Shown here piece after piece: positions 55,996 to 64,000 of a DNA stretch of 64,000 bases (the stretch's first letter is position 1; the number at the start of each line of letters is the position of its first letter). A model generated the notes under the pieces. That model saw only the letters and a list, made by a program, of their open reading frames with translations. It was not told the origin of the DNA and did no database searches. The translations under genes and the position numbers were made by a program. The DNA is from Clavibacter sp. A6099 (lineage in GTDB: Bacteria > Actinomycetota > Actinomycetes > Actinomycetales > Microbacteriaceae), in NCBI RefSeq assembly GCF_021919125.1, contig NZ_CP083439.1:1612001-1676000 (forward strand), written 5' to 3'.

Positions 55996-57255
55996 ATGCA
56001 GCACGCCCCCCAGAGGACCCGCGCCGACCGGGCCCGTGTCCGCGGCATCGCCCGCCACGGCCGCCTGCGCACCCCGAGCGCGGGACGCACCGTGATGAGG
56101 GGCATCGGCATGACCGTGGCGGTCGCCCTGGTGAGCACGCTCTCGGTCGTGGGCATCGCCGCCTGGGACCTCTCCCGCACCGTCGCCGACAACACGGTCG
56201 ACATCTCGGGCGGCCAGACGCTCCCGCCCTCGCTCGGCGGCATCGACGGCGGCGCGAACATCCTCATCGTCGGCAGCGACAGCCGCGCCGGCCAGGGCGA
56301 CGGCTACGGCGCCGCGAAGGACGTGGGCACGGCCACCCTCAACGACGTCACGATGCTGCTGCACATCAGCCAGGACAGCAGCCGCGCGACGGTCATCTCC
56401 TTCCCGCGCGACATGCTCGTGCCCATCCCGGAGTGCGAGGGCCCCGACGGCACGAAGTACGCCGCGAGCTCGCGCGCGCAGCTCAACGAGTCGCTCTCCC
56501 GCGGCGGGTTCGAGTGCACCGTGCGCATGGTCGAGGGCCTCACCGGGCTCGACATCCCGTACGGCGGCGTCGTGCAGTTCAACGGCGTGGTCGAGATGTC
56601 CAACGCGGTCGGCGGCGTCGAGGTGTGCGTGGCCAACGGGATCTACGACAAGAAGACCGACCTGTCGCTGGATCCCGGGCCGCACACGCTCCAGGGCAAG
56701 GACGCCGTGCAGTTCCTCCGCACGCGCTACGGCGTGGGCGACGGCAGCGACATCTCGCGCATCGGCAACCAGCAGGTGTTCCTGAGCGCGCTCGTGCGCA
56801 CGATCAAGAGCACGGACACGCTGACCAACCCGGCGAAGCTCTACGGCATCGCGCGCGCCGTGGTCGACAACATGCAGCTGTCCACCTCGCTCGCCGACCT
56901 CGACACGCTCGTGTCGGTGGCGCTCACCTTCAAGGACATCCCGCTCGACGACGTCGTGTTCCTGCAGTACCCCGGCACGGTCCTCGCGAACGGGCGCGTC
57001 CAGCCGGATGAGGCGGCGGCCGCGCAGCTCGTGAGCCTGCTCGCCTCCGACGCGGACTTCTCGCTCGGTCAGCCGGCCGCGACCGACGAGGCCGGCAGCG
57101 TCCCGGCCGAGGGCGCGACCACGCCGCCCGCGACCGCGCCGCCGGCCGACGCATCGGCGTCGACGACGCCGCCCACCCCGACGGCCGAGGTGCTCGACCC
57201 GAGCATCACCGGCCAGACGGCGGCGCAGAGCACCTGCTCCAACGGCCAGGGCTGA
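55996..57255 (+). CDS. LytR-CpsA-Psr (LCP) family cell-wall glycopolymer ligase
   Basis: A 419-residue membrane-anchored phosphotransferase that attaches secondary polymers such as teichoic acid or arabinogalactan-type glycans to peptidoglycan. A basic cytoplasmic head (1-35) is followed by one helix (about 36-58). The LCP domain shows NILIVGSDSRAG, NDVTMLLHIS, VISFPRDMLVPIP and RTRYGVGDGSDISRIGNQQ, in which the pyrophosphate-binding Arg and Asp residues are visible. The last 75 residues are a Thr/Pro/Ala-rich extracellular tail. Two cysteines pair at ECEG and FECT. Confidence 0.94.
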   Translation: MQHAPQRTRADRARVRGIARHGRLRTPSAGRTVMRGIGMTVAVALVSTLSVVGIAAWDLSRTVADNTVDISGGQTLPPSLGGIDGGANILIVGSDSRAGQGDGYGAAKDVGTATLNDVTMLLHISQDSSRATVISFPRDMLVPIPECEGPDGTKYAASSRAQLNESLSRGGFECTVRMVEGLTGLDIPYGGVVQFNGVVEMSNAVGGVEVCVANGIYDKKTDLSLDPGPHTLQGKDAVQFLRTRYGVGDGSDISRIGNQQVFLSALVRTIKSTDTLTNPAKLYGIARAVVDNMQLSTSLADLDTLVSVALTFKDIPLDDVVFLQYPGTVLANGRVQPDEAAAAQLVSLLASDADFSLGQPAATDEAGSVPAEGATTPPATAPPADASASTTPPTPTAEVLDPSITGQTAAQSTCSNGQG

Positions 57256-57283
57256 TCCGGTCGGTCGCGCCCGCCGGCGACGG

Positions 57284-57982
57284 CTAGCGCTCGGCTGGGG
57301 CCTCGACGATCCGCGGATCCGGGAAGGCCGTCTCGACCGCGGGCGCGTCGGTGCCGCGGGCGCGCATCCAGACGAAGAAGCCCGTGAGCGTGAAGGCGCC
57401 GTAGAAGACGTACATGAAGGCGGACGCGTAGTAGCCGGCGCTCACCAGCAGCGGCACGCCGACGAGGTCGACGGCCACCCAGACCAGCCAGAACTCGACC
57501 CAGCCCTTGGCCATGCCGTAGGTGGCGAGGAGCGAGCCGACGAAGATCCAGGCGTCGGCCCAGACGGGCTCGTAGGAGCCGAGCGCGCGGAAGACGGGGG
57601 TGAGCAGCGCGGTGCCGCCGACGAGCGCGACCACGAGCAGGATCCGCTCGCGACCGGACGCCCACTGCGGCACGACGGGAGCGCCGCCGTGCCTGGCCTG
57701 CTGCCAGCGGTACCAGCCGTAGACGGACACGGCGATGAACATGACCTGGCGGCCGGCCTGGCCGAGGAGGTTGACGGGGTTCGGCGTGCCGAAGACCGCG
57801 CCGAGGAAGACGGTGAAGAGGAGCACGTTGCCGACGATGCCGACGGGCCACGCCCAGACCTTCCGGCGCATGCCGCCGAGCGCGCTGGCGAGGCCGAAGA
57901 GGTTGCCGACGATCTCGCGCCAGAGGATGGTCTGGTCGCCGATGCGGAGCTGCGCGTCGAACAGCCACTCGAGTGCCGCCAT
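57284..57982 (-). CDS. pnuC: Nicotinamide riboside transporter PnuC
   Basis: A 232-residue vitamin transporter with seven likely helices. Family marks include GNLFGLASALGGM, WPVGIVGNVLLF, LGQAGRQVMFIAVSVYGWYRW and WVAVDLVGVPLLV. It imports nicotinamide riboside for NAD synthesis and is unlinked to NadR-type genes here. I looked at the 137 bp upstream (57983-58119) for an NAD or thiamine riboswitch and saw no recognisable one. Confidence 0.93.
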   Translation of the reverse strand: MAALEWLFDAQLRIGDQTILWREIVGNLFGLASALGGMRRKVWAWPVGIVGNVLLFTVFLGAVFGTPNPVNLLGQAGRQVMFIAVSVYGWYRWQQARHGGAPVVPQWASGRERILLVVALVGGTALLTPVFRALGSYEPVWADAWIFVGSLLATYGMAKGWVEFWLVWVAVDLVGVPLLVSAGYYASAFMYVFYGAFTLTGFFVWMRARGTDAPAVETAFPDPRIVEAPAER

Positions 57983-58119
57983 GCGGGATCCCTCCGTGCG
58001 CCGCGGCCCGGGCGGCCTGCGTGCGGGACGCCGTGCGCGGCGCCGATGGGGTGAAGGCGCGGGCGTCCCCGGCTATTCCCCGCAGCCCGTGCGGACCGGG
58101 TGGACCGGCCCGGGTGGGA

Positions 58120-58443
58120 TCAGGCGAACAGGCGCACGTCGAGCTCCTCGTCCGACGCGGTGACGAGCGACCAGCGACCGCGCGCGTCGACGCTCAGGTC
58201 GAACGAGCCGTCGACCCGGCGCGCGCCCGTGGTGAGCGGCACGGCCTCGACGCGCCACATCGACAGCTCCAGCAGGTGGGCGCTCGCACCGCGGGGCGCG
58301 CGGCCCGTGCGCTGCCACCAGTCGACCCGCGCGATCCACCGCTCGGGCGAGCTGACGACGCCGTAGACCACGTCCCGCCAGGTGAACCGCAGCGGCGATC
58401 CGTCGTCCGAGAGCTCGACCTCCACGTCCTCGTCGATCCGCAT
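58120..58443 (-). CDS. DUF6504 family protein, SOS-controlled
   Basis: A 107-residue cytoplasmic protein. The pattern [18 protein letters not shown], then [19 protein letters not shown], then [13 protein letters not shown], and a Phe/Leu-rich end fits DUF6504, small beta-rich proteins often coded near actinobacterial Y-family polymerases or DnaE2. Here it is 4.9 kb from dnaE2, but has a perfect LexA box and the same TACACT hexamer upstream. A role in translesion synthesis is suggested by regulation, not proven. Confidence 0.82.
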   Translation of the reverse strand: MRIDEDVEVELSDDGSPLRFTWRDVVYGVVSSPERWIARVDWWQRTGRAPRGASAHLLELSMWRVEAVPLTTGARRVDGSFDLSVDARGRWSLVTASDEELDVRLFA

Positions 58444-58485
58444 GGTGCCGCTCCTCTCGCCCGTCGCGCCGGCCGCGCTCCTGCA

Positions 58486-58503
58486 TTCGAACGGATGTTC
58501 GAA
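58486..58503. promoter_or_regulatory. LexA box (SOS box) of the DUF6504 gene
   Basis: TTCGAACGGATGTTCGAA holds a perfect CGAAC-N4-GTTCG core. A TACACT -10 hexamer lies on the minus strand at 58520-58515, placing the box at the DUF6504 transcription start. The aldo/keto reductase gene on the other side starts 195 bp away and is less likely to be controlled. Confidence 0.92.
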
Positions 58504-58697
58504 CGTCTGATCCGAGTGTAGGAACGCCCGCCGACATGCACGAGGGGAGCGGGCGGATCCACCTCACCCTCGACCGGAGCCTGAGGGTCGGATCCGCATC
58601 GCGCGCATCGGGCATGGATCCGCCGCCCGTCGCGTTGGCCCCGGTGTCCCGAGGGCGGCAGACGCCCCCTCGTCATCGACACCCGAGGAGGGTCCAC

Positions 58698-59567
58698 ATG
58701 ACCGACACCACCACACGCCCCGCCGGGGCCTCCGGCACGTTCACCATCGGCGGCGACCTGCCCGTCGTCCGGCTCGGCTACGGCACCATGCAGCTGACCG
58801 GCGAGGGCGTCTGGGGCGCCCCCGAGGATCCGGCCGAGGCCGTCCGCGTCATCCGCCGCGCCGCCGAGCTCGGCGTCACGTTCTTCGACACCGCCGACTC
58901 GTACGGCCCGTTCGTCGCCGAGGAGCTCCTCAAGGAGGCGCTCCACCCGTACGCCGACGACGTCGTCATCGCGACCAAGGGCGGGCTCACGCGCCCCGGC
59001 CCCGGCGACTGGCAGCCCGTCGGCCGACCCGAGTACCTGCGCCAGCAGGCCGAGCTGAGCCTGCGCCACCTGGGCCTCGAGCGCATCGACCTCTACCAGC
59101 TGCACCGCATCGACCCCGCCGTGCCGCTCGCCGACCAGATCGGCGTGCTCAAGGACCTCCAGTCCGAGGGGAAGATCCGCCACATCGGGCTCTCCGAGGT
59201 GCAGGTCGACGACGTGAAGGCCGCTCGGGAGATCGCCGAGATCGTCTCGGTGCAGAACCTGTTCAACCTCGCCAAGCGCGACGCAGAGCCGCTGCTCGAC
59301 TACGCCGAGGCCGAGGGCCTCGCCTTCATCCCGTGGTTCCCGCTCGCGACCGGCGAGCTCGCGAAGGACGGCGGCCCGCTCGACGCCCTCGCGAAGCAGC
59401 ACGACGCGCGCGCCTCGCAGCTCGCGCTCGCCTGGCTCCTGCGCCGCTCGCCCGTCATGCTGCCGATCCCCGGCACCAAGTCGGTCGGCCACGTCGAGGA
59501 CAACATCGCCGCGGCGGGCATCGAGCTCACCGACGACGAGTTCCAGGCGCTCACCGACGCCGTCTGA
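58698..59567 (+). CDS. Aldo/keto reductase
   Basis: A 289-residue NADPH-dependent TIM-barrel oxidoreductase. The catalytic tetrad is visible: Asp in DTADSYGP with its Tyr, Lys in IATKGG and His in YQLHRID. The C-terminal cofactor site [13 protein letters not shown] is present. It resembles the YajO/general stress AKR groups. Ribosome binding site GGAGGG. Substrate unknown; detoxification of aldehydes is likely. Confidence 0.92.
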   Translation: MTDTTTRPAGASGTFTIGGDLPVVRLGYGTMQLTGEGVWGAPEDPAEAVRVIRRAAELGVTFFDTADSYGPFVAEELLKEALHPYADDVVIATKGGLTRPGPGDWQPVGRPEYLRQQAELSLRHLGLERIDLYQLHRIDPAVPLADQIGVLKDLQSEGKIRHIGLSEVQVDDVKAAREIAEIVSVQNLFNLAKRDAEPLLDYAEAEGLAFIPWFPLATGELAKDGGPLDALAKQHDARASQLALAWLLRRSPVMLPIPGTKSVGHVEDNIAAAGIELTDDEFQALTDAV

Positions 59568-59578
59568 TCCACCGCACG

Positions 59579-59620
59579 ACGACGAAGGGCCCCGCGGCGG
59601 ATCGCGGGGCCCTTCGTCGT
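59579..59620. terminator. Bidirectional terminator after the aldo/keto reductase gene
   Basis: An 18-bp perfect inverted repeat (59579-59596 and 59603-59620) between convergent genes. Confidence 0.85.
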
Positions 59621-59637
59621 GCCGGTCGGCGTCCGGG

Positions 59638-60750
59638 TCAGGTGCCGATCCGGGTGCCCGAGTCGTCGGCGAGGCCGAGGTCGTCGAGCTGCGCGAGCAG
59701 GCTCGCCCCGTCCGGCGCGTAGACCCACGGGATCGAGCTGTCGAGGGCGCGCTTCTCCGCCTTCGCCCGGCCACCCGCGAGCACGGCCTCGCCCGCCGAG
59801 AGCTGCCGGATGAGGACGACCTCGACGTTGTCGGGGTGCTGCACGGCGAACTCGCCGTAGAGCAGCTCGTCATGCTGGCCGTCGTCGCCCGCGAGGATCC
59901 ACTTCACGTGCGGGAACTCCTCCGCGAGGCGCCGCAGGTTGTTGCGCTTGTGCTCCATGCCGCTGCGGAACCACCGGTCGACGGTGGGACCCCAGTCGGT
60001 GAGCAGGATCGGTCCCGGCGGGTAGAGGTTCCGCGACAGGAACCGGGTGAGCGTCGGGGCGACGTTCCACGCCCCCGTCGAGAGGTAGAGGACGGGCGCG
60101 CCCTCGTGCTGCAGGCGGAGGCGCTCGTAGAGCACGGCCATGCCCGGGGTGGGCGTGCGCGCGTGCTCGTCGAGCACGAAGGTGTTCCAGGCGGCGAGGA
60201 ACGGCCGGGGGAGCGCGGTGACCATGACGGTGTCGTCGATGTCGCTGAGGATCCCGGTGCGCACGTCGTCGCCCACGATGAAGACGGGCGCCTCGACGGT
60301 CTCGGATCCCTGCGCCCGGATGCGGATGGTGTGCCAGCCGCTCGTCAGGCTCGCCTCGACGACCTGGTCGACGACGCCGCCGCGGTCCGCCCGCACGTGG
60401 TGCTCGGTCCCGTCGATCTCGACGACGACGTCGACGTCGGTGAGCGGGACGCTCGTGAAGCTCCGCCACCCGCGGACGACCTTGTCGCCGGCCAGCGCGC
60501 GCTTGCTCTTCGGGTCGGTGAGGAGGACCCGGCAGAGGACGCGGACCCAGCGCACGGATCCGTAGCCGGCGTACGGGATGACGGTGGGCTTCAGCCCGCG
60601 CTTGCGCGCACGGCCCTCGCGGATCTCGTGGATGCGGTCCTCGATGCGCGCCGCCCGGTGCAGCACGGGTGCGGCGGCCGGTGACTCGAGGAGCGTGCGG
60701 GTCGCGTGCTTCTTCTTCTTCTTCGAGGAGGGGGCCACGGGCACAGTCAA
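59638..60750 (-). CDS. App1-family (DUF2183) HAD phosphatase
   Basis: A 370-residue member of the App1 phosphatidate phosphatase family. A beta-rich N-terminal domain (about 55-160) precedes the HAD-like catalytic part with SDIDDTVMVT (the DxDxT nucleophile motif) near residue 168, LYLSTGAWN, and the acidic GDDGQHD motif. Yeast App1 dephosphorylates phosphatidate; a lipid substrate here is inferred. Five consecutive lysines at 10-14 are coded by a perfect AAG repeat. Confidence 0.88.
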   Translation of the reverse strand: MTVPVAPSSKKKKKHATRTLLESPAAAPVLHRAARIEDRIHEIREGRARKRGLKPTVIPYAGYGSVRWVRVLCRVLLTDPKSKRALAGDKVVRGWRSFTSVPLTDVDVVVEIDGTEHHVRADRGGVVDQVVEASLTSGWHTIRIRAQGSETVEAPVFIVGDDVRTGILSDIDDTVMVTALPRPFLAAWNTFVLDEHARTPTPGMAVLYERLRLQHEGAPVLYLSTGAWNVAPTLTRFLSRNLYPPGPILLTDWGPTVDRWFRSGMEHKRNNLRRLAEEFPHVKWILAGDDGQHDELLYGEFAVQHPDNVEVVLIRQLSAGEAVLAGGRAKAEKRALDSSIPWVYAPDGASLLAQLDDLGLADDSGTRIGT

Positions 60751-60775
60751 CCAGACGTGGGGAGACGGCCGGTCG

Positions 60776-61507
60776 TCACACGGACCGGGCGAGCTCCGCC
60801 GTGTCGGGCGCGCCCTGGTCGATGCCGGGTCCGACCTCGTCCATCGCCAGCTGCTCGATCACGTCCTCCGCCTGCGCGGCGACGGCCCGGAGCAGGTCGG
60901 GGGAGCCCTCGGCAGTGGGATCGAGCCACTCCTCGACCACGTCGGGGGAGAGCACGACGGGCATGCGCTCCGCGAGCGCCTCCACCGTGCCGGCCGCCGG
61001 CCGGGTGAGGACAGCGCAGGTCAGCACCCAGCGGGCCGGGTCGTCGGCGGCGCGCGTCGGATCCCGCCACCACCCGTACAGCGCCGCGAGCAGCACGATG
61101 CCGTCTCCCGCGCCGACGAGGTAGGGCGTGCGGAGGCCGTCGTCGGTCTCGTGGTGCTCGTAGTAGCCGGACACCGGGATCGCCGCGCGCCGGGACACGA
61201 GCGCCTGCAGGAGCTCCGGCCGGGAGCCGAGCTGCTCGGCGGGGACCTCGGCCAGCGGCGGGCCCTGGTCCGGTCCGGGCGATGCCGCGAGGACGAGACC
61301 CCACCTGGCGGGCTCGAGGCGCCGCACGGGCACCTGCTCCTCCGTGTCGCCCTCCGCGCGGCGGGGCAGCGTGTCGACCAGGACCGCCACGCGCTGGCCC
61401 GGCTCGATGCGCCAGGACGGCGCGGGCACGGCCTCTCCCGCATGGTCCACGTCGAGGAGCCCGACCAGGTCGTCGGCGGTCGAGGACCTGGCGAGGATGC
61501 GCGTCAT
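60776..61507 (-). CDS. SRAP-family (YedK/HMCES-like) protein lacking the catalytic residues
   Basis: A 243-residue protein with the SRAP layout: LEPARWGLV (65-72), PVSGYYEHHE (111-120) and ERMPVVLSP (180-188) match ARWGLVP, PADGFYEW and HxRMPVIL. However, the N-terminal MCGRF is MTRIL, so the Cys2 that crosslinks abasic sites is missing; the NARAE loop reads EVPAE; and the active His is Ala179. Only the Glu of GYYE (Glu117) remains. It is thus probably a non-catalytic relative. The ATG at 61507 has GGAGGG upstream and is preferred to an in-frame ATG at 61585. Confidence 0.8.
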   Translation of the reverse strand: MTRILARSSTADDLVGLLDVDHAGEAVPAPSWRIEPGQRVAVLVDTLPRRAEGDTEEQVPVRRLEPARWGLVLAASPGPDQGPPLAEVPAEQLGSRPELLQALVSRRAAIPVSGYYEHHETDDGLRTPYLVGAGDGIVLLAALYGWWRDPTRAADDPARWVLTCAVLTRPAAGTVEALAERMPVVLSPDVVEEWLDPTAEGSPDLLRAVAAQAEDVIEQLAMDEVGPGIDQGAPDTAELARSV

Positions 61508-61670
61508 GCCCTCCATCCTGGCCGACGCGCCCTGTGCCGACCGACGCGCGCGCGGCATCCGGGGGCTATCCGCGGAAGCATCCATTTGTTACGAAGTGGC
61601 GACAGGGGACGACCCGGTGCGGCCGTTCCGCCGCGACCGTGGTTCGCTGGTGTGCCTGGCAAGTGTCGAT

Positions 61671-61685
61671 TCGTAGTGCCTACGA
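61671..61685. promoter_or_regulatory. Short palindrome just upstream of the osmoprotectant operon
   Basis: TCGTAG (61671-61676) and CTACGA (61680-61685) form a perfect dyad with a 3-nt spacer, 14 nt before the ATG and overlapping the likely ribosome binding site GAGGAA. It could be an operator or a small hairpin. Confidence 0.4.
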
Positions 61686-61699
61686 GGAATGAGCCACCC

Positions 61700-62605
61700 A
61701 TGATCGAGTTCCACCACGTCCGCAAGCAGTACCCGGACGGCACGCTCGCGATCGAGGACTTCAGCCTCGTCGTCCCCTCGCAGACCACGACGGTCCTCGT
61801 CGGATCCTCGGGCTGCGGCAAGACGACGCTCATGCGCATGATCAACCGCATGGTCGAGCCCACCTCGGGCCGCATCGAGATCGACGGCACCGACATCGCC
61901 ACCCAGGACGCCGTGAAGCTCCGCCGCAGCATCGGCTACGTGATGCAGAACTCCGGCCTCCTGCCGCACCGCAAGGTCGTCGACAACATCGCCACCGTGC
62001 CACGCCTCACCGGCGTCGACAAGCGGACCGCGCGCGAGGGCGCCCTGAAGCTCATGGACACCGTGGGCCTCGACCGCTCGATGGCCGATCGCTACCCGTC
62101 CCAGCTCTCCGGCGGCCAGCAGCAGCGCGTCGGCGTCGCCCGCGGCCTCGCGGTGGATCCGAACATCCTGCTCATGGACGAGCCGTTCGGCGCCGTCGAC
62201 CCGCTCGTGCGCGACGACCTGCAGCAGGAGCTCATCCGCCTGCGCACCCAGCTCGACAAGACCGTCGTCTTCGTGACGCACGACATCGACGAGGCGTTCC
62301 TGCTCGGCGACCAGGTCGTGATCCTCGAGAAGGGCGGCCGCATCGCCCAGCAGGGCACGCCGCAGGAGATCCTCTCGAACCCGGCGAACGACTTCGTCCG
62401 CGACTTCGTGGGCGCCGACAAGGGCAAGCGCGCGCTGCACGTCGAGGACACCGGCACGGGACAGGTGCTCGTCGACCGCGACGGCCGGCTCGTGGGCGTG
62501 CTCGACGACGAGGGGCGCGCCGCCGTCCGCTCCGCATCCGCCCCGACCGAGGCGGGGGCCGCGCACGCCCCCGGTGCCCCGGCGCAGGGTGCGGGACCCG
62601 CGTGA
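61700..62605 (+). CDS. opuCA: Osmoprotectant ABC importer ATPase (OpuCA/ProV type)
   Basis: A 301-residue ATPase driving uptake of glycine betaine, choline or similar compounds. Walker A GSSGCGKTT (about 34-42), Q-loop YVMQNSGLLPH, signature LSGGQQQR and Walker B ILLMDEP are followed by the switch histidine VTHDIDE. The C-terminal region has only a short piece resembling one CBS domain (VLVDRDGRLVGVLDDE), so ionic-strength sensing by paired CBS domains may be lacking. It is followed by two permease genes with overlapping starts; the binding protein must lie beyond the window. Confidence 0.93.
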   Translation: MIEFHHVRKQYPDGTLAIEDFSLVVPSQTTTVLVGSSGCGKTTLMRMINRMVEPTSGRIEIDGTDIATQDAVKLRRSIGYVMQNSGLLPHRKVVDNIATVPRLTGVDKRTAREGALKLMDTVGLDRSMADRYPSQLSGGQQQRVGVARGLAVDPNILLMDEPFGAVDPLVRDDLQQELIRLRTQLDKTVVFVTHDIDEAFLLGDQVVILEKGGRIAQQGTPQEILSNPANDFVRDFVGADKGKRALHVEDTGTGQVLVDRDGRLVGVLDDEGRAAVRSASAPTEAGAAHAPGAPAQGAGPA

Positions 62606-63303
62606 ACTGGGTCATCGCCAACATCCAGACGGTGCTCGACCTGACCGTCGCGCACGTGGCGCTGGCCGCGCCGCCGATCGTCCTGGGGCTCCTCCTCTCC
62701 CTCCCGCTCGGCTGGCTCGCGAACCGCTACACCCGGGTCCGCGGCCTCCTCCTCACTGTGGGCGGGCTGCTGTACACGATCCCGTCCATCGCGCTGATCC
62801 TCGTGGTGCCGGGCCTCATAGGCACCTCGTTCCTCTTCGCCGGGAACATCGTCATCGCGCTGACCGTCTACGCCGTGGCGCTCATGGTCCGCATCACCAC
62901 GGACGCGCTCGCCTCGGTCCCCGCGGACGTGAAGCAGTCGGCCACCGCCATGGGCTACGCCGGCTGGGCACGCTTCTGGCGCGTGGAGCTCCCGCTCGCC
63001 GGGCCCGTGCTTCTGGCGGGCCTCCGCGTCGTCTCCGTGAGCACGGTGAGCATGGTGACGGTCGGCTCGCTCATCGGCGTGCAGAGCCTCGGCACCATGA
63101 TCCTCAGCGGGTACAAGAGGTCCTTCTACACGGAGATATTCACCGGCGTCGTCGGGATCCTCGTCATCGCCCTGGCGTTCGACCTGATCCTCGTGCTGCT
63201 CGGCCGCGCGCTCATGCCCTGGTCGCGCTCGATGTCCGCCCGGGGCCGGCGACGCAGCGCTGCTGCCGCATCCCCGATCGCCGTGACCGGAGGACTGCCG
63301 TGA
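62602..63303 (+). CDS. opuCB: Osmoprotectant ABC importer permease (OpuCB type)
   Basis: A 233-residue permease with five to six helices. The BPD_transp_1 loop reads SATAMGYAGWARFWRVELPLAGP. The GTG start overlaps the ATPase stop (GTGA). It pairs with the next permease to make a heterodimeric channel. Confidence 0.93.
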   Translation: MNWVIANIQTVLDLTVAHVALAAPPIVLGLLLSLPLGWLANRYTRVRGLLLTVGGLLYTIPSIALILVVPGLIGTSFLFAGNIVIALTVYAVALMVRITTDALASVPADVKQSATAMGYAGWARFWRVELPLAGPVLLAGLRVVSVSTVSMVTVGSLIGVQSLGTMILSGYKRSFYTEIFTGVVGILVIALAFDLILVLLGRALMPWSRSMSARGRRRSAAAASPIAVTGGLP

Positions 63304-64000
63304 ACCTGTTCGCCGAGGCGTTCGGCCTCGTCTTCGACGCGAGCCGCTGGAGCGGAGCGACCGGCACGGGCGTCCGGCTGGGGGAGCACCTCTCCTACAC
63401 GTTCCTCGCCATCTTCCTGGCGGCGCTCGTCGCGGTCCCCGCCGGGCTCTACATCGGCCACACCGGGCGCGGCCGCACCATCGCGGTCTCGGTCTCCGGC
63501 GGTTTCCGAGCCCTCCCCACGCTCGGCGTCCTCGTCCTCTTCGGGCTCGTCTTCGGGATCGGCCTGACCGGCCCGATGATCACGTTCGCGATCCTCGGGA
63601 TCCCGCCGCTGCTCGCCGGCGTCTACGCGGGGCTGCAGGCCGTGGACCGGGCGACCGTCGACGCCGCTCGCGCCGTCGGGATGACCGAGTGGCAGATCCT
63701 CGGGAAGGTCGAGATCCCGCTGGCCCTGCCGCTCATCATCAGCGGCTTCCGGGCCGCGACCCTGCAGGTCATCAGCACCGTGACCCTGGGCGCCTACCTC
63801 GGGCTCGGCGGCCTCGGCCCCGACATCTTCACCGGCCTCACGACGAGCAACTACCCGCTGATGGTGTCCGCCTCCATCCTCGTCACCGTCCTCGCGCTGG
63901 TCGTGGACGGCGTGCTCGCGATCGTCCAGCGCCTCGTCGTCCCCCGAGGCGTCGTCGCCGCGGCGGGCCGTCCCTCCGACTCCGCCCGTGCCTCGTCGAG
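63300..64000 (+). CDS. opuCD: Osmoprotectant ABC importer second permease (OpuCD type), cut by window edge
   Basis: At least 233 residues with no stop before the right edge. It starts at a GTG overlapping the preceding stop, VNLFAEAFGLVFDASRW, and contains SYTFLAIFLAALVAVPAGLY, FRALPTLGVLVLFGLVFG and the ATPase-docking loop DAARAVGMTEWQILGKVEIPLA. The chain is nearly complete; the last 30 residues are polar, as at the C-terminus of these proteins. Confidence 0.92.
   Translation, partial: MNLFAEAFGLVFDASRWSGATGTGVRLGEHLSYTFLAIFLAALVAVPAGLYIGHTGRGRTIAVSVSGGFRALPTLGVLVLFGLVFGIGLTGPMITFAILGIPPLLAGVYAGLQAVDRATVDAARAVGMTEWQILGKVEIPLALPLIISGFRAATLQVISTVTLGAYLGLGGLGPDIFTGLTTSNYPLMVSASILVTVLALVVDGVLAIVQRLVVPRGVVAAAGRPSDSARASS

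Noticed and set aside
57983-58119. Riboswitch upstream of pnuC
   Set aside because: I could not find conserved NAD-, TPP- or preQ1-type core sequences in the 137-bp spacer.
60711-60725. Perfect trinucleotide repeat (five AAG codons on the minus strand) as a phase-variation tract
   Set aside because: Changes in units of three would not shift the frame, and poly-Lys stretches are common in basic N-termini.

Overview
This 64 kb window is chromosomal DNA of a very GC-rich (about 70-73% by eye) actinobacterium. The gene content and order (T-box-ileS-folC-DUF4233-ndk, rne-rplU-rpmA-obg-proB-proA-nadD-rsfS, a secreted bacterial expansin, error-prone DnaE2 under a Gram-positive LexA box) point to the family Microbacteriaceae. 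A Clavibacter-like plant-associated species is the best guess; this is inference from gene content, not a database match.

Layout. 1-2,140: the 5' part of GTP-type PEP carboxykinase, divergent from a RamB-like acetate/carbon regulator. 2,159-8,141: a tightly overlapping peptide/nickel-type ABC importer operon (lipoprotein, two permeases, fused double ATPase) divergent from a TetR regulator. 8,251-9,838: a secreted expansin and a SAM methyltransferase. 9,868-15,875: an ileS T-box leader driving ileS-folC-DUF4233-ndk. 15,937-28,238: a VKOR homologue, then the housekeeping block rne, rplU-rpmA, obg, proB, proA, nadD, a tail-anchored acidic protein, rsfS and a zinc-ribbon protein. 28,340: tRNA-Ala(GGC). 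28,472-30,900: NERD protein, small membrane protein, GDSL lipoprotein. 30,929-35,196: a complete fructose PTS operon (fruR-fruK-fruA-ptsH) behind a clear promoter and a three-copy 10-bp operator-like repeat. 35,276-46,834: unusual SDR, DUF3516 helicase, second SDR, HisC-type aminotransferase, two alpha/beta hydrolases, MFS exporter, quinone reductase and YceI. 46,971-50,070: two paralogous alpha/beta hydrolases and a FUSC membrane protein. 50,126-58,520: SOS-linked DnaE2, an atypical G6PDH, dienelactone hydrolase, LCP cell-wall ligase, PnuC and DUF6504 with its own LexA box. 58,698-61,507: aldo/keto reductase, App1-type phosphatase and a degenerate SRAP-family protein. 61,700-64,000: an OpuC-type osmoprotectant importer running off the right edge.

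Central carbon control is visible at two places (pck/RamB-like and the fructose PTS). DNA-damage biology is represented by dnaE2 and DUF6504, each with a perfect CGAAC-N4-GTTCG box beside the same TACACT -10 hexamer, and by an SRAP protein that has lost its catalytic residues. Many monocistronic genes carry a -10 hexamer only 5-7 nt before the start codon, which predicts leaderless mRNAs. I saw no insertion sequence, prophage, CRISPR array or obvious horizontally acquired segment; base composition looks even across the window.
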